Assembly: GCA_018700255.1 (NCBI GenBank)
Contig: JABISU010000013.1
Coordinates: forward strand, 1 to 33,835
DNA: 33,835 bases
From: Flavobacteriales bacterium
Lineage (GTDB): Bacteria > Bacteroidota > Bacteroidia > Flavobacteriales > UA16
Direction of reading: 5' to 3'
Positions within the stretch are counted from its first letter, which is position 1. The number at the start of each line of letters is the position of its first letter. This document shows positions 25,097 through 33,196 of the stretch, piece by piece. Below the pieces are notes generated by a model. That model was not told the origin of the DNA. It was given only the letters and a program-made list of their open reading frames with translations, and did not search any database. A program made the position numbers and the translations under genes.

Positions 25097-26662
25097 ATGA
25101 GTAGAAGGGTAAATATTGAAAAGACAATTCTTTTCGAGTTGTTTGGGATTTCTATTGTATTACTTTTCTCATGTTTTTCATCGGTCCATGCCCAAACATC
25201 ATCTCTTATAGGTGAGGTTTCATTTGTTACTTCACAAAATATTTACCTCAGGTTCCAAAGCACTGAGAAAATGATAAAAGGGGATACGCTATTTATCCTT
25301 GATGAGGATATAGAAACTCCATGTCTAAGACTATTAGAGAAATCTTCAGTTTCTTGTGTAGCAGTGCGTTTAGGGGCTTGCAATCCAGAAAAAGGTGATG
25401 CGGTGATTTATAGGTATTCTGAAAGTGTCGATATTGAAAACGAAGATAATAACGAAGGCCTGAATGAAGATTCTGTTGATGAAAATCCAGAGTTGCTGAT
25501 GGACTCCAGAAATAACATTACCCAAGAAATAGATGGCAGATTTTCAATTGCAAATTATACTACTTATGGATATGGAGATTCAAGATACACTAATGTAGCT
25601 CGTCTAGCTCTGGATATTGAAAATGTGGCTGGATCGAAATTATCATTTGAAAGCTATTCAAATTTCAGGCATGATGTAATAGGTGATTTAAGTGTTCATG
25701 AAGCTGTTTTAAGTTATGACTATGATTCTAGCATGACGATTAGTTTAGGTCGGCAGATAAGCCGTAGAATGTATTCTTTAGGCGCCACTGATGGTCTGCA
25801 CATTGAAAAACGATTTAGGAAATATTTTGTGGGTATAGTTGCTGGTAGCAATCCTGATCCATATTCCTATTCTGTTAATACAGATATACTTCAATATGGA
25901 GTCAGTTTTGGGGTTTTTCATAATAGCCTGCAGTCAAGTACTACTTCATTTGGTTTTGTTGACAGAAGCTTCTTGGGTTCAACAGATCGTAGATATGCCT
26001 TTTTACAACATAATAGCCGTATAGGCAATAATCTGAGTGTTTATTCAAGTGCGGAGTTAGATCTATACGACGGAGCTCGGCTCAGAATGTTATACATGTC
26101 AGCTAATTATCGGGCTTCATCTAAATTGAGGTTCTCAGCATCAATAAATTTGAGAAAGAACTTAATTCTTTATGAATCATTCAATGAAGAATTAGAATCT
26201 TTGATTGCAAACGATCCGCTTAAGAGCAGCCTTAGATTAAGCTTAAGTTATAAAATTTCTGATAGATTGTATTCTGGGGCTCGATACAGTTTGCGCCATC
26301 AATCGGATGGGAATAATAGTTTTTCTAATTTCAGCGGATACCTAAATATTTCTGATTTTCTTGGAGGACGTCTGAGCAATAATTTTTCTGCAAACAGAAA
26401 TGAGTATTTCCAGTATTACTCTGTTTCTACGCGTTTTTCACGACGCTTTTTAAATTCTAAACTTACAGTTTCACCAAATGCTAGGGCGCTAAGATATTCT
26501 TACTTCAATTTTGATGTTGATCCGATTAACCATCTCTATTTTGGTGTTGATTCTGACTACTATGTTAAAGATGGTTTAACTCTTAGCGCTTTATACGATT
26601 TTTCCTCCCGAAGTGGTGTACTGTTTCATAGATTTACAGTCAAAATCATTCAGCGCTTTTAA
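25097..26662 (+). CDS. Predicted outer-membrane beta-barrel with periplasmic N-terminal domain
   Basis: A 521-residue protein starting 2 bases after the 16-haem cytochrome. A long signal peptide (LFGISIVLLFSCFSSVHAQ) is followed by a small SH3-like domain (~36-118: GEVSFVTSQNIYLRF, KGDTLFILDED, SSVSCVAVRLG). An acidic, disordered linker rich in E, D and N (~120-150) comes next. From ~155 to the end there are many alternating amphipathic strands with aromatic girdles (TSFGFVDRSFLG, RLRMLYMSANYRASSKLRFSASINLRKN) and a C-terminal aromatic (IIQRF), as in outer-membrane barrels. It has no plug or TonB box that I can see, so it is not a classic TonB-dependent receptor. By position it could be the porin part of a porin-cytochrome conduit, an inference resting on context. 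Confidence 0.82.
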   Translation: MSRRVNIEKTILFELFGISIVLLFSCFSSVHAQTSSLIGEVSFVTSQNIYLRFQSTEKMIKGDTLFILDEDIETPCLRLLEKSSVSCVAVRLGACNPEKGDAVIYRYSESVDIENEDNNEGLNEDSVDENPELLMDSRNNITQEIDGRFSIANYTTYGYGDSRYTNVARLALDIENVAGSKLSFESYSNFRHDVIGDLSVHEAVLSYDYDSSMTISLGRQISRRMYSLGATDGLHIEKRFRKYFVGIVAGSNPDPYSYSVNTDILQYGVSFGVFHNSLQSSTTSFGFVDRSFLGSTDRRYAFLQHNSRIGNNLSVYSSAELDLYDGARLRMLYMSANYRASSKLRFSASINLRKNLILYESFNEELESLIANDPLKSSLRLSLSYKISDRLYSGARYSLRHQSDGNNSFSNFSGYLNISDFLGGRLSNNFSANRNEYFQYYSVSTRFSRRFLNSKLTVSPNARALRYSYFNFDVDPINHLYFGVDSDYYVKDGLTLSALYDFSSRSGVLFHRFTVKIIQRF

Positions 26663-26664
26663 TA

Positions 26665-27396
26665 ATGAGTAAGTCTATTCTTTCAGGTGTTAAATTCCTA
26701 GTAATAAGCATATTAATATTTGGTTGTAGTGATGATGGTCAAGTCATCGAGGCGAAAGGAAGAGATTTTTCAACCACTGGAATTTTTACAGGGAATAAAT
26801 CTGCAGAATCTTCTGACAGTGCATTTTTAAAGAGCGATTCATATAAAGTGAAAGCTTTAGAAGTGCTTCAAACTCCTAAATACTCATATCTAAAGGTAGA
26901 AGGCGAAGGAGACGGTTTAAGTGTGGGAGAACCATATTGGATAGCCACTTTGAAGAATGATTTTATCGTGGGCGAAGAATATATTTACACGGGTCGCTTG
27001 CTAAAGAAAGATTTCGAAAGCAAGGAGTTTAATAGAATATTTGATAAAATCTATTTGGTCTCCTTCATTGATAATGCAAATGGGTTAACCTCTATTAAAT
27101 CAACGATTGAAGGTGTCGTGACCATTGCTGATATTGTTTCTGACCCGATGGGGTTCACAGGAAAGAAGGTGAAGGTGCATGGACAAGTTGTGAAAGTAAA
27201 CGATGCTATAATGGACAGGAATTGGATTCATTTGGTAGATGGTTCAGCTGATGATTATGACTTTGTAATCACCTCCGATGTTAGCGTTCCTGTTGGTCAT
27301 ACAGTAGCATTTGAAGGTTTTATATCTACAAATAGAGATTTCGGTGCGGGATATAGGTATGAGCTACTTATGGAGGATGCGGTTACAATAAAATAA
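26665..27396 (+). CDS. Lipoprotein with C-terminal OB-fold domain
   Basis: A 243-residue protein with a lipobox (ISILIFGC, Cys21) after a short hydrophobic leader, so it is likely anchored in a membrane facing the periplasm. Two related halves are visible: ~65-130 (VLQTPKYSYLKVEG, VGEEYIYTGRLLKKDFESKEFN) and the OB-fold at ~152-243 (GKKVKVHGQVVKVNDAIMDRNWIHLVDGS, VGHTVAFEGFI, DFGAGYRYELLMEDA). The last set matches a group of OB-fold proteins often encoded beside multihaem cytochromes (NrfJ-like). A role in cytochrome assembly or as a scaffold is plausible; ligand unknown. It starts 2 bases after the barrel gene. Confidence 0.8.
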   Translation: MSKSILSGVKFLVISILIFGCSDDGQVIEAKGRDFSTTGIFTGNKSAESSDSAFLKSDSYKVKALEVLQTPKYSYLKVEGEGDGLSVGEPYWIATLKNDFIVGEEYIYTGRLLKKDFESKEFNRIFDKIYLVSFIDNANGLTSIKSTIEGVVTIADIVSDPMGFTGKKVKVHGQVVKVNDAIMDRNWIHLVDGSADDYDFVITSDVSVPVGHTVAFEGFISTNRDFGAGYRYELLMEDAVTIK

Positions 27397-27402
27397 ACTA
27401 TA

Positions 27403-30400
27403 TTGAAAAGACTTTTTTCTACTTCTTTTACCGGAATATATATCCTGGTCTTTGCTGTTTCTATTGGAGTAGCAACCTTTATAGAAAACGATTTCGGGAC
27501 TAGTTCTGCAATGAAACTAGTATATCAAGCTCTGTGGTTTGAAGTATTGTTGACACTATTCTCCATAACTCTTGTAGTGAATGTGGTGAAATATAAAATG
27601 ATTTCACAAAAGAGATGGCCTTTGGTTATATTTCATTTGTCAATGGTGATGATCCTCGTAGGAGCTGGAATCACAAGGTACTTTAGCTACGAAGGAACCA
27701 TGCACATCCGAGAAGGCGAGTCTTCAAATACGATACTTTCTCGGGATACACATTTAAATTTCCAAGCTTCTTCTAATGGGAATATGTATGAATTCAGTGA
27801 GCCAGTTCTCTTTTCTTCAATAGGAAGTAACGCCTTCGATGAGAAGTATAATGTTGCAGGACGTTCAATTAGAGTTGAGGTTCAAGACATATTGCCAAAC
27901 CCGACAAATGTCCTTGCTCAGTCATCTTCTGGCCAGCCTATTCTGAAAATTGTATATGGAGGAAGTGGATCTAGACAAGAGTTCTATATCGCAGAGGGCG
28001 AAAGAAGGACGCTTTTCGGGCTTAACTTCGATTTCAGCCAATCCATAGAAGATTCATCCGCCGTAGATTTTACAGATACACCGACAGATGTAAATATTTA
28101 TTTTTCAGATGGCGAGCTTTTCTTTAAATCTCGTTCGAACCTCTCTGAGATGGTGATGCTAACCCAAACTCAGACAACTCTTTCTGCTACCCAAGTTTAT
28201 CCACTAAAGCTAAGATCTCTATATGATAACGGTGACAAAGGTTTTGTTTTCGGAGATTTCCTGCCCTCTGGGGAGCTTAAGATGATAAGCACAGGCCGTA
28301 AGCTTGAAAATAGCTCTACAATTGGTGTAAACTTAAAAGTAACTATTGATGAGGTGGAGTTCGAACGATATGTCTTCGGTCGAAATGGAGGAGAGGGTCA
28401 TGCAGAAGTTTTTAATGTTGAGGGTTTGGATTTTTCTGTCAGTTTTGGCTCTAAAAGAATCCAACTTCCTTTCAGTGTATATCTAAATGATTTTATTATG
28501 GACAGATACCCAGGGACAGACAGCCCTGAGTCTTATGCTAGTGAAGTAACTTTGATTGACGAAAGAAAGCAAGTCCGAGAAAATCACAGAATCTATATGA
28601 ATCATGTCTTAGATCACGATGGTTTTAGATTCTTTCAATCGTCCTTCGATCAGGACGAACTAGGTACGTATCTAAGTGTGAACCATGATTACTGGGGTAC
28701 CATTATTACATATTTTAGTTATGCATTTTTTACTTTGGGCCTTGTTTTAGTGTTCTTCAGTAAAAAGACTCGATTTTATATACTATCACAAAAATTAAAA
28801 ACTCTTCAAGACAAGAGATTTATATTACTGCCTTTGATATGTGTTTCAAGTTTTATTTCCCAGCCTTATATCGCTCAGGAATCAATAAAGCCCATAATTC
28901 CTGAATTATATTATGTCGACAATGATCATGCTGAGTTATTTAATACTGTTATAGTCCAAGACTTTAAGGGGCGTATGAAACCTATGCAGACTCTTTCAAA
29001 TGAGCTGCTGCGTAAGGTAACAGGAAAGTCTAATTATGGCGGTGTATCTGCAAGTACTACTATTTTATCTATGTATGCTGATGCTCAGACCTGGTATTCA
29101 GCTCCAATTGTTGGTTTTGGTAAACATGCTGGTATCGCTGAGATAATAGGTGTATCGTCAGATAATTTAGCCAGCTATAAGGATTTTTTCTTCGAAGATG
29201 GTTCGTATAAACTTAGCGGACAGATACGTGAAGTAACTGCTAAAAACCCTGTAGAGAGAGGGACTTATGATAAGCAGCTAATAAAAGTAGATGAGAGAGT
29301 AAACATAGTTGGGATGATATTCTCTGGTTCATTCTTCAAGGTTATTCCAATAGAAGGTGATGAGAATAATACTTGGGTAGGTGAGAGGTTCAGTAGAAAG
29401 AATTCAGATGAACTAACATCACCAATAGCCGAGTCGTTCTTCAGTACGTATCGCAGAGCACTTTTCGATGCAATCCAATTGTCTGAAAGCGGAGATTCTA
29501 ATACAGGTTCTAGAATTTATGAGCTTTGCAATCAAATTATTTCTGAACTCAAGCAATACCAAACAGTTCACGGAGCTGCAGTTATTCCATCGAAATCGAG
29601 AATAGCTACTGAGATAGCTCTAAATAACTCTAACGTTTTTAATCGACTTGCACTCTACTATTTCTTACTTGGTATGTTGTTCTTAGGACTCCTGTTTTAC
29701 TCGGTATTTTCTCCCGATGGACAGGCTAAAAATTTCATGATGGTTTTAGTTGCCCTAGTAGCTATAGGTTTCTTTTTCCATACTTCTGGGCTAGGTGCAA
29801 GATGGTATATTACAGGACGAGCTCCGTGGAGTAATGGATATGAATCCATGATTTATATTTCTTGGACTTCAGTTCTAGCGGGCTTAATATTCACTCGCAA
29901 GTCTTTGGGTGCTATGGCCGCTACGATGGTTCTTGGAGGCGCCATTCTTCTAATTTCGATGTTGAGTTATCTTGACCCTGAGATTACACCTCTCGTTCCT
30001 GTTCTTAAATCTTACTGGCTTACAATTCACGTTTCGCTTATCGCAGGATCATATGGTTTTCTTCTTCTAGGCGCTATTATAGGGTTTATTAATTTATTGA
30101 TGTATGTAGTTCTTAGTATAAAGAACAAATCCACGATTATCAAGATTATCAAGGAAATGACATACATCAGCGAAATGACATTGACTGGAGGAATAGTGCT
30201 TCTTAGTGTGGGCACATATTTAGGTGGCGTTTGGGCCAATGAATCTTGGGGTAGATATTGGGGCTGGGATGCAAAAGAAACCTGGGCACTCGTATCCATA
30301 CTCGTTTACGCTTTCATCTTGCATATGCGCCTTATACCAGGTCTGAAATCAATATTCGCTTACAATTTTGCTACTCTATTTGGACTTTCATCCGTCATAA

Positions 30401-30558
30401 TGACCTATTTCGGAGTGAATTACTACCTCAGTGGACTGCATTCATATGCTGCTGGAGACCCTGTCCCTATTCCTAGTTGGGTGTATTATGCGGTTGCCGC
30501 CGTGGCGATTGTCAGTTTCATTGCATATATGAAGAAGAACAAGCACCAAATTTCTTAA
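27403..30558 (+). CDS. ccsBA: Fused cytochrome c synthetase CcsBA (ResB-CcsA)
   Basis: A 1051-residue membrane enzyme, about the usual size of the Bacteroidota CcsBA fusion, which attaches haem to CxxCH motifs outside the inner membrane (System II). The start is TTG, 6 bases after the preceding stop. The N-terminal ResB part has membrane segments at ~10-30, 45-65 and 74-93 (WPLVIFHLSMVMILVGAGI), a large periplasmic region, and a segment at ~425-450. The C-terminal CcsA part has HTSGLGARWYITGRAPWSNGYE, then the tryptophan-rich haem-handling motif WGRYWGWDAKETW at ~949-961, and SGLHSYAAGDPVP near the end. Its place in the cytochrome operon suggests a dedicated haem lyase for the 36 c-type sites upstream. 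Confidence 0.95.
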   Translation: MKRLFSTSFTGIYILVFAVSIGVATFIENDFGTSSAMKLVYQALWFEVLLTLFSITLVVNVVKYKMISQKRWPLVIFHLSMVMILVGAGITRYFSYEGTMHIREGESSNTILSRDTHLNFQASSNGNMYEFSEPVLFSSIGSNAFDEKYNVAGRSIRVEVQDILPNPTNVLAQSSSGQPILKIVYGGSGSRQEFYIAEGERRTLFGLNFDFSQSIEDSSAVDFTDTPTDVNIYFSDGELFFKSRSNLSEMVMLTQTQTTLSATQVYPLKLRSLYDNGDKGFVFGDFLPSGELKMISTGRKLENSSTIGVNLKVTIDEVEFERYVFGRNGGEGHAEVFNVEGLDFSVSFGSKRIQLPFSVYLNDFIMDRYPGTDSPESYASEVTLIDERKQVRENHRIYMNHVLDHDGFRFFQSSFDQDELGTYLSVNHDYWGTIITYFSYAFFTLGLVLVFFSKKTRFYILSQKLKTLQDKRFILLPLICVSSFISQPYIAQESIKPIIPELYYVDNDHAELFNTVIVQDFKGRMKPMQTLSNELLRKVTGKSNYGGVSASTTILSMYADAQTWYSAPIVGFGKHAGIAEIIGVSSDNLASYKDFFFEDGSYKLSGQIREVTAKNPVERGTYDKQLIKVDERVNIVGMIFSGSFFKVIPIEGDENNTWVGERFSRKNSDELTSPIAESFFSTYRRALFDAIQLSESGDSNTGSRIYELCNQIISELKQYQTVHGAAVIPSKSRIATEIALNNSNVFNRLALYYFLLGMLFLGLLFYSVFSPDGQAKNFMMVLVALVAIGFFFHTSGLGARWYITGRAPWSNGYESMIYISWTSVLAGLIFTRKSLGAMAATMVLGGAILLISMLSYLDPEITPLVPVLKSYWLTIHVSLIAGSYGFLLLGAIIGFINLLMYVVLSIKNKSTIIKIIKEMTYISEMTLTGGIVLLSVGTYLGGVWANESWGRYWGWDAKETWALVSILVYAFILHMRLIPGLKSIFAYNFATLFGLSSVIMTYFGVNYYLSGLHSYAAGDPVPIPSWVYYAVAAVAIVSFIAYMKKNKHQIS

Positions 30559-30566
30559 ATTGCTCC

Positions 30567-31016
30567 ATGAAATATTTTTTAGCTCTTTCAACAGTTTTAT
30601 TTTCGTTTATATCAATGGCTCAATCTGATGCAGATGCCACAGTTCGTCGTTGCGAAGTAATGCCTGCATTTGGTGAATGTGTAAATTCAGAAACGGCTGA
30701 TATTTACCGTTGCTCTTCGATTGCTATAATGGAGCATATCGGAGGATTGGTAAATTACCCTGCTGCTGCTCTTAAGGCAGAAGTCTCCGGTACTGTTTAT
30801 GTATTGTTTATAATTGAGAAAGACGGTTCTGTGACTAGTGTACGTGTTATGCGTTCTATTAAAGTAGATGACGATACACTTTCTGATGCAGTAGCTTCAC
30901 TTGAAGAAGAAGCTTTAAAAGCTGTAAGCTCTCTTCCGGACTTCCGTCCTGGTACTGAGGGAGGTGAACCTGTGAGAGTTGAGTATGTAGTCCCAGTTAA
31001 GTTTGTTTTAGACTAA
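30567..31016 (+). CDS. Exported TonB C-terminal-domain protein
   Basis: A 149-residue protein, last of the eight-gene unit. The frame is open further upstream into ccsBA, but Met at 30567, 8 bases after the ccsBA stop, gives a clean signal peptide (MKYFLALSTVLFSFISMAQ). Three cysteines (C29, C38, C49) precede a TonB C-terminal domain (PF03544-like): YPAAALKAEVSGTVYVLFIIEKDGSV, VRVMRSI, LEEEALKAVSSLPDFRPGTEGGEPV, VPVKF. Unlike true TonB there is no retained membrane anchor and no proline-rich periplasmic spanner, so it cannot transduce energy by itself in the usual way. It may bind the outer-membrane barrel or be a free periplasmic adaptor; that is inference. Confidence 0.88.
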   Translation: MKYFLALSTVLFSFISMAQSDADATVRRCEVMPAFGECVNSETADIYRCSSIAIMEHIGGLVNYPAAALKAEVSGTVYVLFIIEKDGSVTSVRVMRSIKVDDDTLSDAVASLEEEALKAVSSLPDFRPGTEGGEPVRVEYVVPVKFVLD

Positions 31017-31039
31017 AGCATCTTTAGGAATATCTGGAG

Positions 31040-31072
31040 TCCCACGAGTTAAGTACAAGCTTATAGGTGGGA
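31040..31072. terminator. Imperfect hairpin between convergent genes
   Basis: TCCCAC (31040-31045) pairs with GTGGGA (31067-31072), and inside it TAAG pairs with CTTA. It lies between the TonB-domain gene (+) and the multicopper oxidase gene (-). There is no clear T-tract on either side, so a bidirectional terminator is possible but weakly supported. Confidence 0.3.
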
Positions 31073-31096
31073 TTAGTCACATAATTGACTGTCGTA

Positions 31097-32314
31097 TTAT
31101 TTAATAAATCTTGCTCTATAGTGCTTTTGTCCATTTATACTTTCCAGTATATATGAGCCAGATTCTAATGATGAGATATCAACTCTCATTAAATGTAAAT
31201 CTGTTTGGCCTTCAAGAACGATTTTACCCGATGCATTATAGATTGCCCAGTCTTCAATAGGTCCTGCATCATTTGTATTTACTGTAATAAAATCACTTGA
31301 TGGGTTTGGGCTAATTGAAAGAGATAAAGGGCTTTGAATGTGAGGGGTGCTAATATTTAGAGCAGCGTCTCGAATACGAACGAAGTTTGAGTGGACATAC
31401 TCACGGTTTACCATATCCCAAGATTGAACTTCAATAGACCCATCGTATTCTGCTTCTGGTGAAATGAGTATTGTAAATCGCTCGCCTGGGTATATATCGA
31501 GTTCCTCAACCTCGAAAGGCGAAGGAACGGGGCGGCCATCTGACATGTAGCACATCCCTTCTAGTTCTGAAGGTATGATTATTTTTGTGAGTGTGTAGGC
31601 CATCGATCCCAGACGTAGAGCGATTGATTCGCCATTGGGACATGATATAATCGTGCCTGACTCACCAGGCATCCCCGCGCTTCCAGTTTCTAGTTGACTC
31701 CCCGAGCGTCCATTTACCATGAAGTAATCGGGGCGTATATCGTGAAATGGATATGATTGTACTGGATCTAGGTTGGTCGCTATTTCTAGGTCACTAAATA
31801 ATAAGGGCGCATCAGAATAATATGAAGGACCTCCTTCAAAAAGAACTCCTCCAGGATGACGTACTAGAATCATACCGTACATGCCCATCGTTAGATGCAG
31901 GGTAGTGGTTACGTGGCAGTGATATAGGAAAGTTCCTGGTTCTGATGCAGTAAATGAGTATGAACCTATTTCATCCATAACTACAAGAAATGAAGTTGTG
32001 GGAACACCATCATTTGCCTGATCTACGTCAAGGCCATGGAGATGTATTGTATGTGATTCAGGACTATTATTTACGAAAGCAAGGTTTACTTCGTCACCTG
32101 TTTCATATTCTAGTAATGGTCCAGGAGCGGTAATATAACCATCAGATGAAAGACCATATCCCCAAATAGGGATATCCATACCGTCATCAGAAATCAGGAT
32201 TCCGTCCATGCCGGCAAAGAAAAGAGGAGGAGGAGAGAAGGTTTGGGCTATAGAGTTAAAAGCGTTCAAGCAAAACAATGACGCTACAAATAGTATTACA
32301 ATATATAATCTCAT
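31097..32314 (-). CDS. Multicopper-oxidase-type protein, domains 1-2, with type 1 copper site and T9SS domain
   Basis: A 405-residue secreted protein (signal peptide to about AQ24). Cupredoxin domain 1 (~30-155) has PGPLLEYETGD, then H-x2-H-x-H at H88, H91 and H93 (HTIHLHGLD), then YHCHVTTTLHLTMGM with H132, C133, H134, H140 and M145. That is a full type 1 ligand set plus half of a trinuclear cluster. Domain 2 (~165-315) is copper-free but keeps the family's LRLGSMAYTL and DGRPVPSP...LDIYPGERFTILI. Domain 3 is absent; a T9SS sorting domain starts at SISPNPSSDF (~333). The start ATG overlaps the stop of the upstream cupredoxin gene by 4 bases. Together the two genes appear to make one oxidase. 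Substrate unknown. Confidence 0.88.
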   Translation of the reverse strand: MRLYIVILFVASLFCLNAFNSIAQTFSPPPLFFAGMDGILISDDGMDIPIWGYGLSSDGYITAPGPLLEYETGDEVNLAFVNNSPESHTIHLHGLDVDQANDGVPTTSFLVVMDEIGSYSFTASEPGTFLYHCHVTTTLHLTMGMYGMILVRHPGGVLFEGGPSYYSDAPLLFSDLEIATNLDPVQSYPFHDIRPDYFMVNGRSGSQLETGSAGMPGESGTIISCPNGESIALRLGSMAYTLTKIIIPSELEGMCYMSDGRPVPSPFEVEELDIYPGERFTILISPEAEYDGSIEVQSWDMVNREYVHSNFVRIRDAALNISTPHIQSPLSLSISPNPSSDFITVNTNDAGPIEDWAIYNASGKIVLEGQTDLHLMRVDISSLESGSYILESINGQKHYRARFIK

Positions 32315-33165
32315 GGAGTTATATTTATTAGTGTAATCATTCCGCCTGGGTAAAATCCAGAATTAGTTACTGCTATAAGATTGTGATTATGTACTGGGTA
32401 TATGCCCTCTTGATTTGCAATAAGTAATAGAGTCACACCCTCACCTTGTTTCAGAGGTATCGTGTCTTTAATCCAGCCTATTCTAGAAGTTTGGATTGTG
32501 GTAGATAGATACTCTACATGAAAGCCATGGAAGTGTAGGACATGATCCATAAAACCGCTGTTTACAATAGAAATAGTACAGGAGTCACCTAAGCTTAACG
32601 CAATGTATCCATTTGTATCTAGAGCTGTGTGTGGATATGTATAAGAGTTTATAGAAAAATATCGCGGTATATAAGGCTCTTCATCAAGCAGCTCGCCGCC
32701 AGAAGAAATTGAGTCCATCCTTTCGGGCATACAGTCGGCTAAATTCCAATGAAATTGGTTTTGCATATTTAGCCCCACTTTCAACACGCCAGATAAACCT
32801 AAATACAAGCCAGCCTGATCACTGGAGAAGTAGCGGTAAGTCCCCATTGATAAAGGAGGAATTTCGAAAGTTGTAGTGTCGCTAGGAAGAATTTCAACTC
32901 CAAAACTCATAAAACCATCTATCTCAAAATTGTGGGGTACTGAATCAGTATTTATTACTGTAAGAGACAACGAAGCGTCGGCGATAGTACTTATAGCAAC
33001 ATTTGAAGTATCAAAAACAGCGGTTTCATTAAACCTCAATACAGACATAGTGTCTTGGGACTGAAACCACTCCCCGGAATTTATCCAAAGGGTATCCTGT
33101 GCACAAACATTCATATTTAGGCTTATAACGCAAATTATTATACCTAAATGGATGTGATTTCTCAT
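32311..33165 (-). CDS. Cupredoxin protein resembling multicopper oxidase domain 3
   Basis: A 284-residue secreted protein. I start at the ATG at 33165 (MRNHIHLGIIICVISLNMNVCAQ); a TTG 24 bases earlier is possible. The N-terminal cupredoxin-like half (~45-135) keeps PHNFEIDGF but has no Cys ligand. The second half aligns with multicopper oxidase domain 3: HVLHFHGFH (H208, H211, H213), GWIKDTIPLKQGEGVTLLL, then GIYPVHNHN and GFYPGGM. The usual H-C-H is H259-N260-H261, so the type 1 Cys is lost while the trinuclear His remain. It lacks a T9SS domain, unlike its overlapping downstream partner. Most likely it supplies the other half of the trinuclear copper cluster in a complex. Confidence 0.82.
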   Translation of the reverse strand: MRNHIHLGIIICVISLNMNVCAQDTLWINSGEWFQSQDTMSVLRFNETAVFDTSNVAISTIADASLSLTVINTDSVPHNFEIDGFMSFGVEILPSDTTTFEIPPLSMGTYRYFSSDQAGLYLGLSGVLKVGLNMQNQFHWNLADCMPERMDSISSGGELLDEEPYIPRYFSINSYTYPHTALDTNGYIALSLGDSCTISIVNSGFMDHVLHFHGFHVEYLSTTIQTSRIGWIKDTIPLKQGEGVTLLLIANQEGIYPVHNHNLIAVTNSGFYPGGMITLINITP

Positions 33166-33196
33166 AGAATGATTGTTAACCAGTAACAAATATTAA

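Noticed and set aside
30477..30566. Open frame upstream of the TonB-domain gene, reaching back into ccsBA
   Set aside because: The extension lacks a signal-like sequence and overlaps ccsBA by 82 bases; Met at 30567 gives a normal signal peptide directly after the ccsBA stop.
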